DNA of 64,000 nucleotides, taken from assembly GCF_006717095.1 (NCBI RefSeq), contig NZ_VFQE01000001.1, positions 1,488,001 to 1,552,000 on the forward strand, written 5' to 3'. The notes beneath the pieces are model-generated. The model was given only the letters and a program-made list of their open reading frames with translations. It searched no databases and had not been told where the DNA came from. The position numbers and the translations under genes were made by a program. Positions 43,356 to 50,748 of the stretch are shown here, piece after piece (the stretch's first letter is position 1; every line of letters starts with the position of its first letter). The stretch comes from Blastococcus colisei. GTDB lineage: Bacteria; Actinomycetota; Actinomycetes; Mycobacteriales; Geodermatophilaceae.

Positions 43356-44368
43356 CGGCGCGGTGGACCGTGCCGACCCGGACGCTGTCGTCGGCCGACC
43401 TGGTCGCGCTGCCGAAGGCGGAGCTGCACCTGCACCTCGAGGGGGCGATCCGGCCGGAGACGGCGCGGGAGCTGGCCGACCGGTACGACCTGCCGCTGCC
43501 GCGCACCGGCCGGTTCACCGACCTGGGCGAGTTCGTGGTGGCCTACGAGCAGGCGCGCGACCTGATCGGCTCGCTGGAGGATCTCCGGCGGGTGGCCGCC
43601 GAGATCCTGACCACCGCCCGGGAGAACGGCGTCGTGTGGACCGAGGTGCACCTCATCCCGCCGACGTACGCCGGCCGGCTGGGGCCGGACGAGGCGGTGG
43701 TCGAGGCGGTGCTGGACGGCCTGGCCTCGGCCGCCGGCCCCGACGCCGCCGCCGGGCTGATCATCGGCGTGAACCGGATGCTCCCGGTCGCCGACGCCGA
43801 CCGGTCGCTGTCGCTGGCCCTGGCCTACCGCGACCGGGGCGTCGTGGGGCTGGGGCTGGCCGCGGACGAGGCCCGTTTCCCGGCCTCGCTCTTCGAGGAC
43901 GTGTTCGGCCGGGCGGCGGACGCCGGGTTGCCGGCGGTGCCGCACGCCGGTGAGGGCGCCGGCGCCGGCAGCGTGCGGACCTGCGTGGAACGCCTGGGTG
44001 CGCGCCGGATCAACCACGGCATCCGGGCGGCGGAGGACCCGGCGGTGGTCGACCTGCTGCTCGAGCGCGGCGTCTCGCTGGACGTCTGCCCGACGTCGAA
44101 CGTCGAGCTGCAGATCGTGCCCGATCTGGCGTCGCATCCGCTGCCCCGGTTGATCGAGTCCGGGGTGCCGGTGTCGCTCAACACCGACTGCCCGTTGTTC
44201 CTGGGGGCGACGACGGTGGGGGAGTACGCGCTGGCGTCGTCGGCGTTCGGCCTGGAGCCGGACGCCCTCGCCGCGATCGCGCGGACGTCGCTGGTCACGA
44301 GCTCGTGCCCGGCCGACCGTCGTGAGCGCGCGCTGGCCGGCGTGGCGGACTGGCGTCCGACAGGCTGA
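43352..44368 (+). CDS. Adenosine deaminase-like amidohydrolase
   Basis: 338 aa from GTG 43352, which overlaps the aldehyde dehydrogenase stop (GTGA). LPKAELHLHLEGAIRPET (HxH ligands), VPHAGEGAGAGSVRTCVERLGARRINHGI (His, catalytic Glu, His) and SLNTDCPLFLGATTVGEYALA follow adenosine/adenine deaminases. The last motif is normally TDDP; the first Asp (zinc ligand) is kept but the second is Cys. Purine deamination may therefore not be its reaction. Being last in a non-purine catabolic operon also suggests a different substrate. Confidence 0.75.
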   Translation: MTARWTVPTRTLSSADLVALPKAELHLHLEGAIRPETARELADRYDLPLPRTGRFTDLGEFVVAYEQARDLIGSLEDLRRVAAEILTTARENGVVWTEVHLIPPTYAGRLGPDEAVVEAVLDGLASAAGPDAAAGLIIGVNRMLPVADADRSLSLALAYRDRGVVGLGLAADEARFPASLFEDVFGRAADAGLPAVPHAGEGAGAGSVRTCVERLGARRINHGIRAAEDPAVVDLLLERGVSLDVCPTSNVELQIVPDLASHPLPRLIESGVPVSLNTDCPLFLGATTVGEYALASSAFGLEPDALAAIARTSLVTSSCPADRRERALAGVADWRPTG

Positions 44369-44477
44369 ATTCGGCCTCGCCGTCCTCCGTGTCGATGTCA
44401 TGTCAAAGTGCCGCCGTCCACGCGTGGCGCCGTCCTCAGCGGGCAGGAGAACTCCGACCCACCACTGAGGAGGACCC

Positions 44478-44765
44478 ATGCGCAGGACGCGACGGATGGT
44501 GGCCGGGGCCGCCCTGGCCATCGGCCTGGGGCTGACCGGCTGCGGCTCGGCCGATCCGGGCAACAGCCCGGGCGACGACTCGGTCACCGACATCGAGGAG
44601 GAGGAGGTCGGCTCGCCCGACCAGGTCGACGGCGGCGAGGAGGACGCGGACAGCGTCGACAAGGGGACGGGCGGCATCGACGACGACGACAACACCGGCG
44701 GGGAGGAAGACACGCCCGCCGACGACGACGCCGACATCGACGACGAGACCGGCACCGACGGTTGA
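44478..44765 (+). CDS. Small, very acidic lipoprotein
   Basis: 95 aa. Signal MRRTRRMVAGAALAIGLG followed by LTGC (Cys about residue 22). The mature 70 residues are almost only Asp, Glu, Gly, Ser and Thr (for example IEEEEVGSPDQ and GIDDDDNTGGEEDTPADDDADIDDE), so probably disordered and strongly negative at the membrane surface; metal binding is a guess. GAGGAGG precedes the ATG. It stands alone, convergent with the next gene. A weak GC hairpin follows (about 44777-44794). Confidence 0.75.
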   Translation: MRRTRRMVAGAALAIGLGLTGCGSADPGNSPGDDSVTDIEEEEVGSPDQVDGGEEDADSVDKGTGGIDDDDNTGGEEDTPADDDADIDDETGTDG

Positions 44766-44807
44766 CCTGGCGACGTCGGCCTCCGCGAGGGCCGGCGCGG
44801 CCGCCCG

Positions 44808-45644
44808 TCAGCTGCGGGAGAGCACCGGCCGGGTCTTGGCCCAGGTGAGGAACCTCGTCGCCTGCTGCAGGTCGGGGATGTCGTTGCCGACCAGCGAGCG
44901 GAGCAGGTCGTTGCTCCAGACGGCCAGGCGCCCGATCGTCCAGGCGACCTTCTCCGCCGGCGGCAGGTCGAGCTCGAAGACCAGCTTGATGATCTCCTTC
45001 TTGCCGTCGGTCGGCGCCGAGTAGCGGAGGATCGGCAGGAACCGGGTGGGCTCGGCGACGCAGAGCACCTTGGTGAGCAGCGGCTCCTTGTTGAACGAGG
45101 GGAAGCCGACCTTCTTGCCGTCGACCAGCTGGGTCAGCCGGTCCTCCAGGCGCAGGCTCTCGGGGCCGTGCAGCAGGAACTCGATCGAGTCGCGGACCTT
45201 CTGCGCCGCCTTGTCCGCACCCTGGGTCTTCCACGCGCGGGTGAGGCCGGACATGTTGCCGGCGCCGGCGACCGTGTCGGTGAGGGCGAACTCGAGCAGG
45301 TCGTCCGGGCTCGCGCTCTTCAGCCCGTCGCGGCTGAACAGCTCCTGGTACTTCGCGCGGTGGTCGACGACCTCGGCGCTGGGCGCGCCGTGGTGCTCCA
45401 GCTGGAAGTCCGACACGAGCATCGCCACCCGCTCACGGACGTCGGGGCGGACGTCGAGCGTCGTCGGGAAGGCGGCGTGCAGCGAGTCGATGGTCCGGAC
45501 GGCGGGCCGGCCCGGGTCGCGCCGGGCCTCGCCGCGCAGCCACTCGTGGCCGCAGTCCTCGCAGTGGATGAGCAGGCGGCTGTCGGCCTGCGGCGTGCCG
45601 TTGATGTCCTCGGAGTGGCACTGGGGACAGGCGATGAGAGGCAT
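44808..45644 (-). CDS. Zinc-ribbon protein of unknown function
   Basis: 278 aa. The N-terminal zinc ribbon (CPQCHSED at about residue 6, CEDCGHEW about 28) is followed by a helical domain of about 230 residues with no recognised family: DLLEFALTDTVAGAGNMSGLTRAWKTQGADKAAQKVRDSIEFLLHGPESL and VDGKKVGFPSFNKEPLLTKVLCVAEPTRFLPILRY. That part has the look of restriction- or nucleic-acid-associated proteins, but no catalytic motif is visible. The ATG at 45644 (MPLIACP) is chosen because the upstream frame is arginine-rich shadow. Confidence 0.65.
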   Translation of the reverse strand: MPLIACPQCHSEDINGTPQADSRLLIHCEDCGHEWLRGEARRDPGRPAVRTIDSLHAAFPTTLDVRPDVRERVAMLVSDFQLEHHGAPSAEVVDHRAKYQELFSRDGLKSASPDDLLEFALTDTVAGAGNMSGLTRAWKTQGADKAAQKVRDSIEFLLHGPESLRLEDRLTQLVDGKKVGFPSFNKEPLLTKVLCVAEPTRFLPILRYSAPTDGKKEIIKLVFELDLPPAEKVAWTIGRLAVWSNDLLRSLVGNDIPDLQQATRFLTWAKTRPVLSRS

Positions 45645-45829
45645 GAGGGTTCCCCGTTCGTTCGGTGGGTCCGTGCACGAGCACCGGCCGGCCCAGCCGC
45701 GCCTCGGTGTCGTCGAGGCCGTCGGGAGGACGGCGAACCCTCGGTGGGGCGCGTCGCCGTCGGTCAGATGGTCCCAGCCTCCCACGCCGTCGCCACCGAG
45801 CCGGCGCGGTGACCGGCGGGCGCGAAGGA

Positions 45830-47089
45830 TCAGGTCGTGTCGACGGCGTCCGGGCCGACGAGCACCGTGTGGCCCAGGCGGTCCTGCTTGGTCCGGAGAT
45901 AACGAACGTTGTGCGGTGTCGGGACGGTGGGCAGGGCCACCCGGCCGATGATCTGCAGTCCGTGCCCGTCGAGCCCGCCGTACTTGGCGGGATTGTTGGT
46001 GATCAGGCGGAGCCGCTGGACCCCGAGGTCGCCGAGGATCCGGGCGCCCACGCCGTAGCTGCGCGAGTCGACCGGCAGCCCCTGCGCGATGTTGGCGTCG
46101 ACGGTGTCCAGGCCCAGTTCCTGCAGCGCGTACGCACGGATCTTGTGTCCCAGTCCGATGCCCCGTCCCTCGTGGCCGCGCAGGTAGACCACGACGCCGC
46201 AGCCCTCGGCGGCGATCGCGCGCAGCGCCTGCTCCAACTGCGCCCCGCAGTCGCAGCGCAGCGATCCCAGGATGTCGCCGGTGAGGCACTCGGAGTGCAC
46301 CCGCACCAGTACCCCGGCCTCCGACCGGCCGGCGGCAGCGACGTCGCCCATGACCAGCGCCAGGTGCTCCACGTCGTCCAGCGTGCTGCGGTAGGCGACG
46401 GCCCGGAAGTCGCCGAAGGCGGTCGGCATGGCCGAGCCCGCGACCGGCTCCACCAGGCGCTCGCTGGACCTCCGGTGGCGGACCAGGTCGGCGACGGCCA
46501 GCACCGGCAGCCCGTGCTCGTCGGCGAAGGCGCGCAGGTCCGGGCCGCGGCGCATCGAGCCGTCGTCGGCCACGATCTCGCTGATCACGCCGACCCCCGA
46601 CAGGCCCGCCATCGTCAGCAGGTCGACGGCGGCCTCGGTGTGCCCGGCCCGCCGCAGCACTCCACCGGCGCGGGCGCGCAGCGGGAAGACGTGGCCGGGC
46701 CGTCGCAGGTCACGGGGGCGGGTGGCCGGGTCGGCCAGCGCCCGCGCGGTCGCCGTCCGGTCGTCCGCCGACACGCCCGTGCCGGTGCCGACCGCGTCCA
46801 CGCTGACGGTGAACGCGGTCTCGTGCAGGTCGGTGTTGTCGGCGACCATCAACGGCAGCCGCAGGTCGTCGGCGCGGGCGGCCGGCATGGGCACGCAGAC
46901 GATGCCCGTGGTGTGCCGCACGAGGAAGGCCATCTGGTCGGGGCTGACCAGCTCCGCGGCGACGACGAGATCGCCCTCGTCCTCCCGGTCGGCGTCGTCG
47001 ATCACCACGACCAGCCCGCCGTCGGCGAGCGCGGCGACAGCGGACTGCACCACCGCTGCCGCATTCCGCTGAGGGCCTGCCGGGTTCAC
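45830..47089 (-). CDS. ribBA: Bifunctional DHBP synthase / GTP cyclohydrolase II (RibBA)
   Basis: 419 aa. N-terminal DHBP synthase (about 1-205): IDDADREDEGDLVVAAELV and GHVFPLRARAGGVLRRAGHTEAAVDLLTMAGL. C-terminal GTP cyclohydrolase II (about 210-410): zinc cysteines in SECLTGDILGSLRCDCGAQL, then GHEGRGIGLGHKIRAYALQE and LRLITNNPAKYGGL. Both halves look active and make the two riboflavin precursors from ribulose 5-phosphate and GTP. The GTG at 47089 overlaps the flavin reductase stop. It lies in a monooxygenase operon, not among other rib genes, suggesting extra flavin supply for that enzyme. Confidence 0.92.
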   Translation of the reverse strand: MNPAGPQRNAAAVVQSAVAALADGGLVVVIDDADREDEGDLVVAAELVSPDQMAFLVRHTTGIVCVPMPAARADDLRLPLMVADNTDLHETAFTVSVDAVGTGTGVSADDRTATARALADPATRPRDLRRPGHVFPLRARAGGVLRRAGHTEAAVDLLTMAGLSGVGVISEIVADDGSMRRGPDLRAFADEHGLPVLAVADLVRHRRSSERLVEPVAGSAMPTAFGDFRAVAYRSTLDDVEHLALVMGDVAAAGRSEAGVLVRVHSECLTGDILGSLRCDCGAQLEQALRAIAAEGCGVVVYLRGHEGRGIGLGHKIRAYALQELGLDTVDANIAQGLPVDSRSYGVGARILGDLGVQRLRLITNNPAKYGGLDGHGLQIIGRVALPTVPTPHNVRYLRTKQDRLGHTVLVGPDAVDTT

Positions 47090-47595
47090 GGCCGGACCGC
47101 GTCGAGCGCGACGTGGGTGCCGAAGTCGCGGGAGTAGTAGGTCAGCGGTCGCCCCGAGCCCGGGTCGGCGACCCGCACGTCCCCGAGCAGCACCACGTGG
47201 TCGCCGCCGTCGACCGGTTGCGCGACCGTGCAGCCGAGAAAACCGCGCGCCCCGAGCAGCCGGGGTACGCCGTCGGCGGTCTCCCACGGCACCCCGGCGA
47301 ACTTCAGGCTGCCGCCCTTGCGGGCGAAGGCGGTCGCCAGGGCCGCCTGGTCGCTGCCCAGGATGTTGAGCCCGAAGCGGTCGGTCCGGCCGACGACGGC
47401 GAGCAGGTCCGATCCGCGGTCCAGTGCGACGAGCACCATGGGCGGGGCCATCGACAGGGAGACGAACGCGCTCACCGTCGTCCCGTGCGGCCGGTCGCCG
47501 TCGAGGCTGGTCACCACCGAGACCGGTGTGGGCACGCCCGCCATGACCTCCCGGAACCGGTCGCGCAGGCCGTCGTCCCCGGACGGTCGGCTCAT
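47086..47595 (-). CDS. Flavin reductase (FMN/FAD-binding, HpaC-like)
   Basis: 169 aa. FREVMAGVPTPVSVVTSLDGDRPHGTTVSAFVSLSMAPPMVLVALDRGSDL is the flavin-reductase split-barrel signature, with GLNILGSDQAALATAFARKGG and DHVVLLGDVR following. It reduces free flavin with NAD(P)H and hands it to the partner monooxygenase encoded just upstream. A long GC hairpin separates the two genes, and GTGA couples it to ribBA. Confidence 0.9.
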   Translation of the reverse strand: MSRPSGDDGLRDRFREVMAGVPTPVSVVTSLDGDRPHGTTVSAFVSLSMAPPMVLVALDRGSDLLAVVGRTDRFGLNILGSDQAALATAFARKGGSLKFAGVPWETADGVPRLLGARGFLGCTVAQPVDGGDHVVLLGDVRVADPGSGRPLTYYSRDFGTHVALDAVRP

Positions 47596-47615
47596 CTGTC
47601 GCTCCTCGTTCAGGA

Positions 47616-47654
47616 CGACGTGGGGGCGGGCGGTGCCCGCCCGCCCCTACGTCG
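47616..47654 (-). terminator. Long GC hairpin between monooxygenase and flavin reductase
   Basis: 11-bp perfect inner stem (47623-47633 with 47637-47647) around a TGC loop, extended across one mismatch by 6 further pairs (47616-47621 with 47649-47654). No T-tract. Likely lowers or stabilises transcript levels between the first gene and the two downstream genes. Confidence 0.6.
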
Positions 47655-47669
47655 CCGGCGGACCAGGGG

Positions 47670-48848
47670 TCAGGCGGTGCCGGCCTTCTCCTTCTCGTAG
47701 CGTTCGGTCATCGTCGCGACGGCCTGCATCTGCGCGGCCGCGTAGCCCTCCCGCTTGCCCATCGCGTACTCCTTCGCGTCGAGGGTGCGCTGGGCGTGGC
47801 TGATGGCGCCCCCCTGGAAGTGCGGCATGACGTGCTGGGCGATCAGCTCCCACGAGCGCTTCGTCGCCTCCGGGTTGGCCCACTCGTGACCGAGGAGCAG
47901 CATGGCGCCGAACCCGCCGGACTGGTCCCACAGTCGCTGGACCTGGGCGCGGGCGTCCTCGACGGTGCCGATGGCGCCGATGCCGGCCTCGTTGATGAAG
48001 TCGATCATCTCCTTGGCGTCGCCGCCCTCGACCGCCATCTGCGGGAACGCAGCTGTCTTCTGGAAGTAGCGGAACCAGGTCTCGATGCCGAACTGGACGT
48101 CGGCGTAGGCCTGCTCGCGGGTCTCGGCGATGTGCATGAGGCCGACCAGGCGCCAGTCGCGGCGGGAGACGGTCTGGCCGTGCGCGGCGGCCCGCTCCTC
48201 GACGACGTTCCAGTGGTGGGCGAGGGCGTCGAAGCCGTCCTTGGTGAGAGTGGCGCCGATCGAGAGCAGTCCGATCCCGTGCGTGCCGGCCATGCGCGGA
48301 CCGGTGGGCGAAGCGACCGCGGCGACGGTGATGTCGAAGCAGGGCTGGGTGTAGGGGCGCAGGTGCAACCGGGCGTCGACCAGGTTGTGCGTCTTCGTCT
48401 GCGCGGTCACCGTCTCGCCGCGCAGCAGCCGCATGATGATGTCGAGGTCGACCTCGAGCAGCTCCCGGGTGTCGGTGGGGGTGAGGCCCAGCATCATCGA
48501 GTCGGTGGGCAGCGAGCCCGGGCCGCAGCCGAGCATCGCGCGCCCGCGGGTGAGGTGGTCGAGCAGCACCATCCGCTCGGCCACCCAGAGCGGGTTGTGG
48601 TAGGCGATCGAGGTGACGCCGGTGCCGAGCTTGATGTGTCGGGTGCGCTCGGCGGCCGCGGCGATGAAGATCTCCGGCGAGGCGATGATCTCCGTCCCGG
48701 CCGAGTGGTGCTCGCCGATCCAGGCCTCGTCGTAGCCGCAGCGGTCGAGGTGCTCGACCAGTTCCAGGTCCCGTTGCAGGGCGAGCGTCGGGTTCTCGCC
48801 GGCGGGGTGGAAGGGAGCCAGGAAGGTGCCGAAGCGCAGACGGTCCAT
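47670..48848 (-). CDS. LLM-class flavin-dependent monooxygenase (limonene monooxygenase LimB-like)
   Basis: 392 aa bacterial-luciferase-fold oxygenase. RFGTFLAPFHPAGENPTLALQRDLELVEHLDRCGYDEAWIGEHHSAG, RTRHIKLGTGVTSIAYHNPLWVAERMVLLDHLTRGRAMLGCGPGSLPTD and TETWFRYFQK-type segments follow the LimB/SsuD-like group. Uses reduced flavin from the adjacent reductase. The ATG at 48848 (MDRLRF) has GAGGAG nine bases upstream; an in-frame start at 48896 lies inside the promoter dyad. Substrate unknown, perhaps a terpene or cyclic ketone. Confidence 0.88.
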   Translation of the reverse strand: MDRLRFGTFLAPFHPAGENPTLALQRDLELVEHLDRCGYDEAWIGEHHSAGTEIIASPEIFIAAAAERTRHIKLGTGVTSIAYHNPLWVAERMVLLDHLTRGRAMLGCGPGSLPTDSMMLGLTPTDTRELLEVDLDIIMRLLRGETVTAQTKTHNLVDARLHLRPYTQPCFDITVAAVASPTGPRMAGTHGIGLLSIGATLTKDGFDALAHHWNVVEERAAAHGQTVSRRDWRLVGLMHIAETREQAYADVQFGIETWFRYFQKTAAFPQMAVEGGDAKEMIDFINEAGIGAIGTVEDARAQVQRLWDQSGGFGAMLLLGHEWANPEATKRSWELIAQHVMPHFQGGAISHAQRTLDAKEYAMGKREGYAAAQMQAVATMTERYEKEKAGTA

Positions 48849-48875
48849 GTCGTTCTCCTCGTGACGGCGGTGGTC

Positions 48876-48897
48876 TGTGAACGTAAGGTGCGTCACA
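48876..48897. promoter_or_regulatory. Dyad in the divergent promoter of the monooxygenase
   Basis: TGTGA-N12-TCACA, perfect 5-bp arms, 28 bases before the monooxygenase start and 65 before the regulator. Candidate activator site for the divergent AcoR-like regulator. Confidence 0.4.
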
Positions 48898-48961
48898 CCT
48901 CGGCCGGTGTTCAGAAATCTGACGGTCCGGCGGCCGCCGCTCGGGGCACGGTCGGCGGTGG

Positions 48962-50632
48962 GTGCGGACGGTCCCGGGAGGGCGGTGGTCGCTGGTGGTC
49001 AGTCCGTGGGAGCAGTTCCAGCTGGGGGAGGAGACCACCGAGGGCGTGCGGGCGGAGATCCTCACGTCCTGGCGCCGGTCCCGGCTCTCCGGCGTCGACC
49101 CGCAGCGGGTCGACCTGCCCTACCTCGAGCCCGACGTCGACACGCGGTTCGCCCGCGCGGCGGTGCCGGTCGTCGCCCGGCTGGCGCCGCTGCTGGTCGG
49201 CAGCGACACCTGCCTGGCGATCACGAACAACGCCGGCCAGGTGCTGTGGCGCTGGGTGTCGGATCCGGCGCTGCGCGCCGAGCTGGACCGGATGGAGGTC
49301 GTCGAGGGCTTCTCCTTCGACGAGGAGCACGCCGGCACGAACGGGCTCGGCACGTCGCTGGAGGCGAGACGGGTGACCATGGTGCGCGGCTCCGAGCACT
49401 TCAAGGAGCCGTTCCACCGCTTCACCTGCGTGGCCGCTCCCGTGCCGCATCCGCTGAGCCGGCGGGCGGTGGGCGCGGTCAACATCACCTGCCGCGCCGC
49501 GGAGACCAACGACCGCCTGCAGCCGGCCGTGCTGGCGCTCGTCCGGGAGGTGCAGGAGGCGTTGCTGCACGCGGCCGGGGCCCGGGAGCGGCAGCTCTTC
49601 GACGAGTTCCTGACCTCGGCGCGCGGGGACGCGCCGGTCATCACCCTCGGTCCCGACGTGCTGATCGCCAACCGCGCGGCCGCGGCCCTGGAGGTCGACC
49701 GGGACGCCCTCTGGTCGCGAGTGCTGGGGGCGGTGGAGGACGGCGGCCCGATCTCGATCCCCGAGCTCGACGACCGCACGGCCTCGCTGCGGCTCATCTC
49801 CGAGGGGCCGCGGATCTCCGGCGCCGTCCTCGTCCTGGACCCGTCCGCCCCGGGCGGTCCGCCGACGGACGCCCCGAGTGCCGGCGAGGTCACCGGGTCC
49901 GCCACCGACCGGTTGACCGCGCTGGTGGGGCGGCTGCTGGCCGACGGCGCCGGCGTGGCGGTCCGCGGCGAGCCCGGCACGGGCAAGCGGCACCTGCTCG
50001 CCGCGGCGCTCGCGGCCCAGGGCGACGAGCCGCTCGTCCTCGACGCGGCGCTGGGGTCGGAGACCTGGGCGGGGCAGCTGGAGGGGACGTCGGGCGGCTC
50101 GGTCCTGCTGGCGCACCTGGAGCGCCTGACCGCGGCGGACGCCGACACGCTGGCTGCCCTGCTGCCGGGCCTCCCGCTCCGGGTGACGGCGACGATCACC
50201 GGCCGGGCCGACCACCTGACCCGGCTGCTCGACGCGCTGGACGCGACCGTCGTGGAGCTGCCGCCGCTGCGGCTGCGCGCCGCCGAGGTCGACGGGATGG
50301 TGCGGGCGTTCGCGCCGAGCGGCGCCCGCTTCATCCCGCAGGCGCTGGCCGCCCTGCGCGACCACCCGTGGCCGGGCAACGTGGCCGAGCTCCGGCTCGC
50401 CGTGCGGACGGCGGTCGCGGCGGCCGGGAGGAGGCCGGTCGGTGTCGACCACCTGCCCGCGGCGGTCCGTGCCAGCCCCGGCGGTCGGAGGTTGAGCCCG
50501 CTGGAGAAGGCCGAGGCGACGGTGATCGCGGACGTGCTGGCCGCTTGCGGTGGGAACAAGACCGCGGCCGCGCGGGCGCTGGGCCTCGCGCGGCCCACCC
50601 TCTACGCCAAGCTGCGGATCTACCGGCTCTGA
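48962..50632 (+). CDS. AcoR-like GAF/degenerate-AAA+/Fis regulator
   Basis: 556 aa. A GAF-like sensory part is at about 20-200 (LGEETTEGVRAEILTSWRRSRLSGVDPQ is the AcoR opening, then FDEEHAGTNGLGTSL and RFTCVAAPVPHPLS). The AAA+ region keeps a Walker-A-like GEPGTGKRHLL, but Walker B is GGSVLLAHLERL (no DE) and no GAFTGA loop is present, so it cannot remodel sigma54. A C-terminal Fis-type HTH (VIADVLAACGGNKTAAARALGLARPTLYAKLR) binds DNA. It is divergent from the monooxygenase operon and is probably its activator. The start is a GTG at 48962, but an in-frame GTG slightly downstream is possible. Confidence 0.82.
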   Translation: MRTVPGGRWSLVVSPWEQFQLGEETTEGVRAEILTSWRRSRLSGVDPQRVDLPYLEPDVDTRFARAAVPVVARLAPLLVGSDTCLAITNNAGQVLWRWVSDPALRAELDRMEVVEGFSFDEEHAGTNGLGTSLEARRVTMVRGSEHFKEPFHRFTCVAAPVPHPLSRRAVGAVNITCRAAETNDRLQPAVLALVREVQEALLHAAGARERQLFDEFLTSARGDAPVITLGPDVLIANRAAAALEVDRDALWSRVLGAVEDGGPISIPELDDRTASLRLISEGPRISGAVLVLDPSAPGGPPTDAPSAGEVTGSATDRLTALVGRLLADGAGVAVRGEPGTGKRHLLAAALAAQGDEPLVLDAALGSETWAGQLEGTSGGSVLLAHLERLTAADADTLAALLPGLPLRVTATITGRADHLTRLLDALDATVVELPPLRLRAAEVDGMVRAFAPSGARFIPQALAALRDHPWPGNVAELRLAVRTAVAAAGRRPVGVDHLPAAVRASPGGRRLSPLEKAEATVIADVLAACGGNKTAAARALGLARPTLYAKLRIYRL

Positions 50633-50748
50633 TCGTCGACCGGCGCCCCGGTGGGACCGGTCACGTTCGGGGCCACGGGTCGGCCTGCCGATAAGAGCAG
50701 GTGAGGCGACGGCTCTCCGCTACCCCGCCGCCTCGGGGGTGCACTGAC

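Noticed and set aside
44777-44794. GC hairpin between the acidic lipoprotein and the zinc-ribbon gene as a terminator
   Set aside because: The stem contains a bulge and there is no T-tract; too weak to list as a feature at this GC content.
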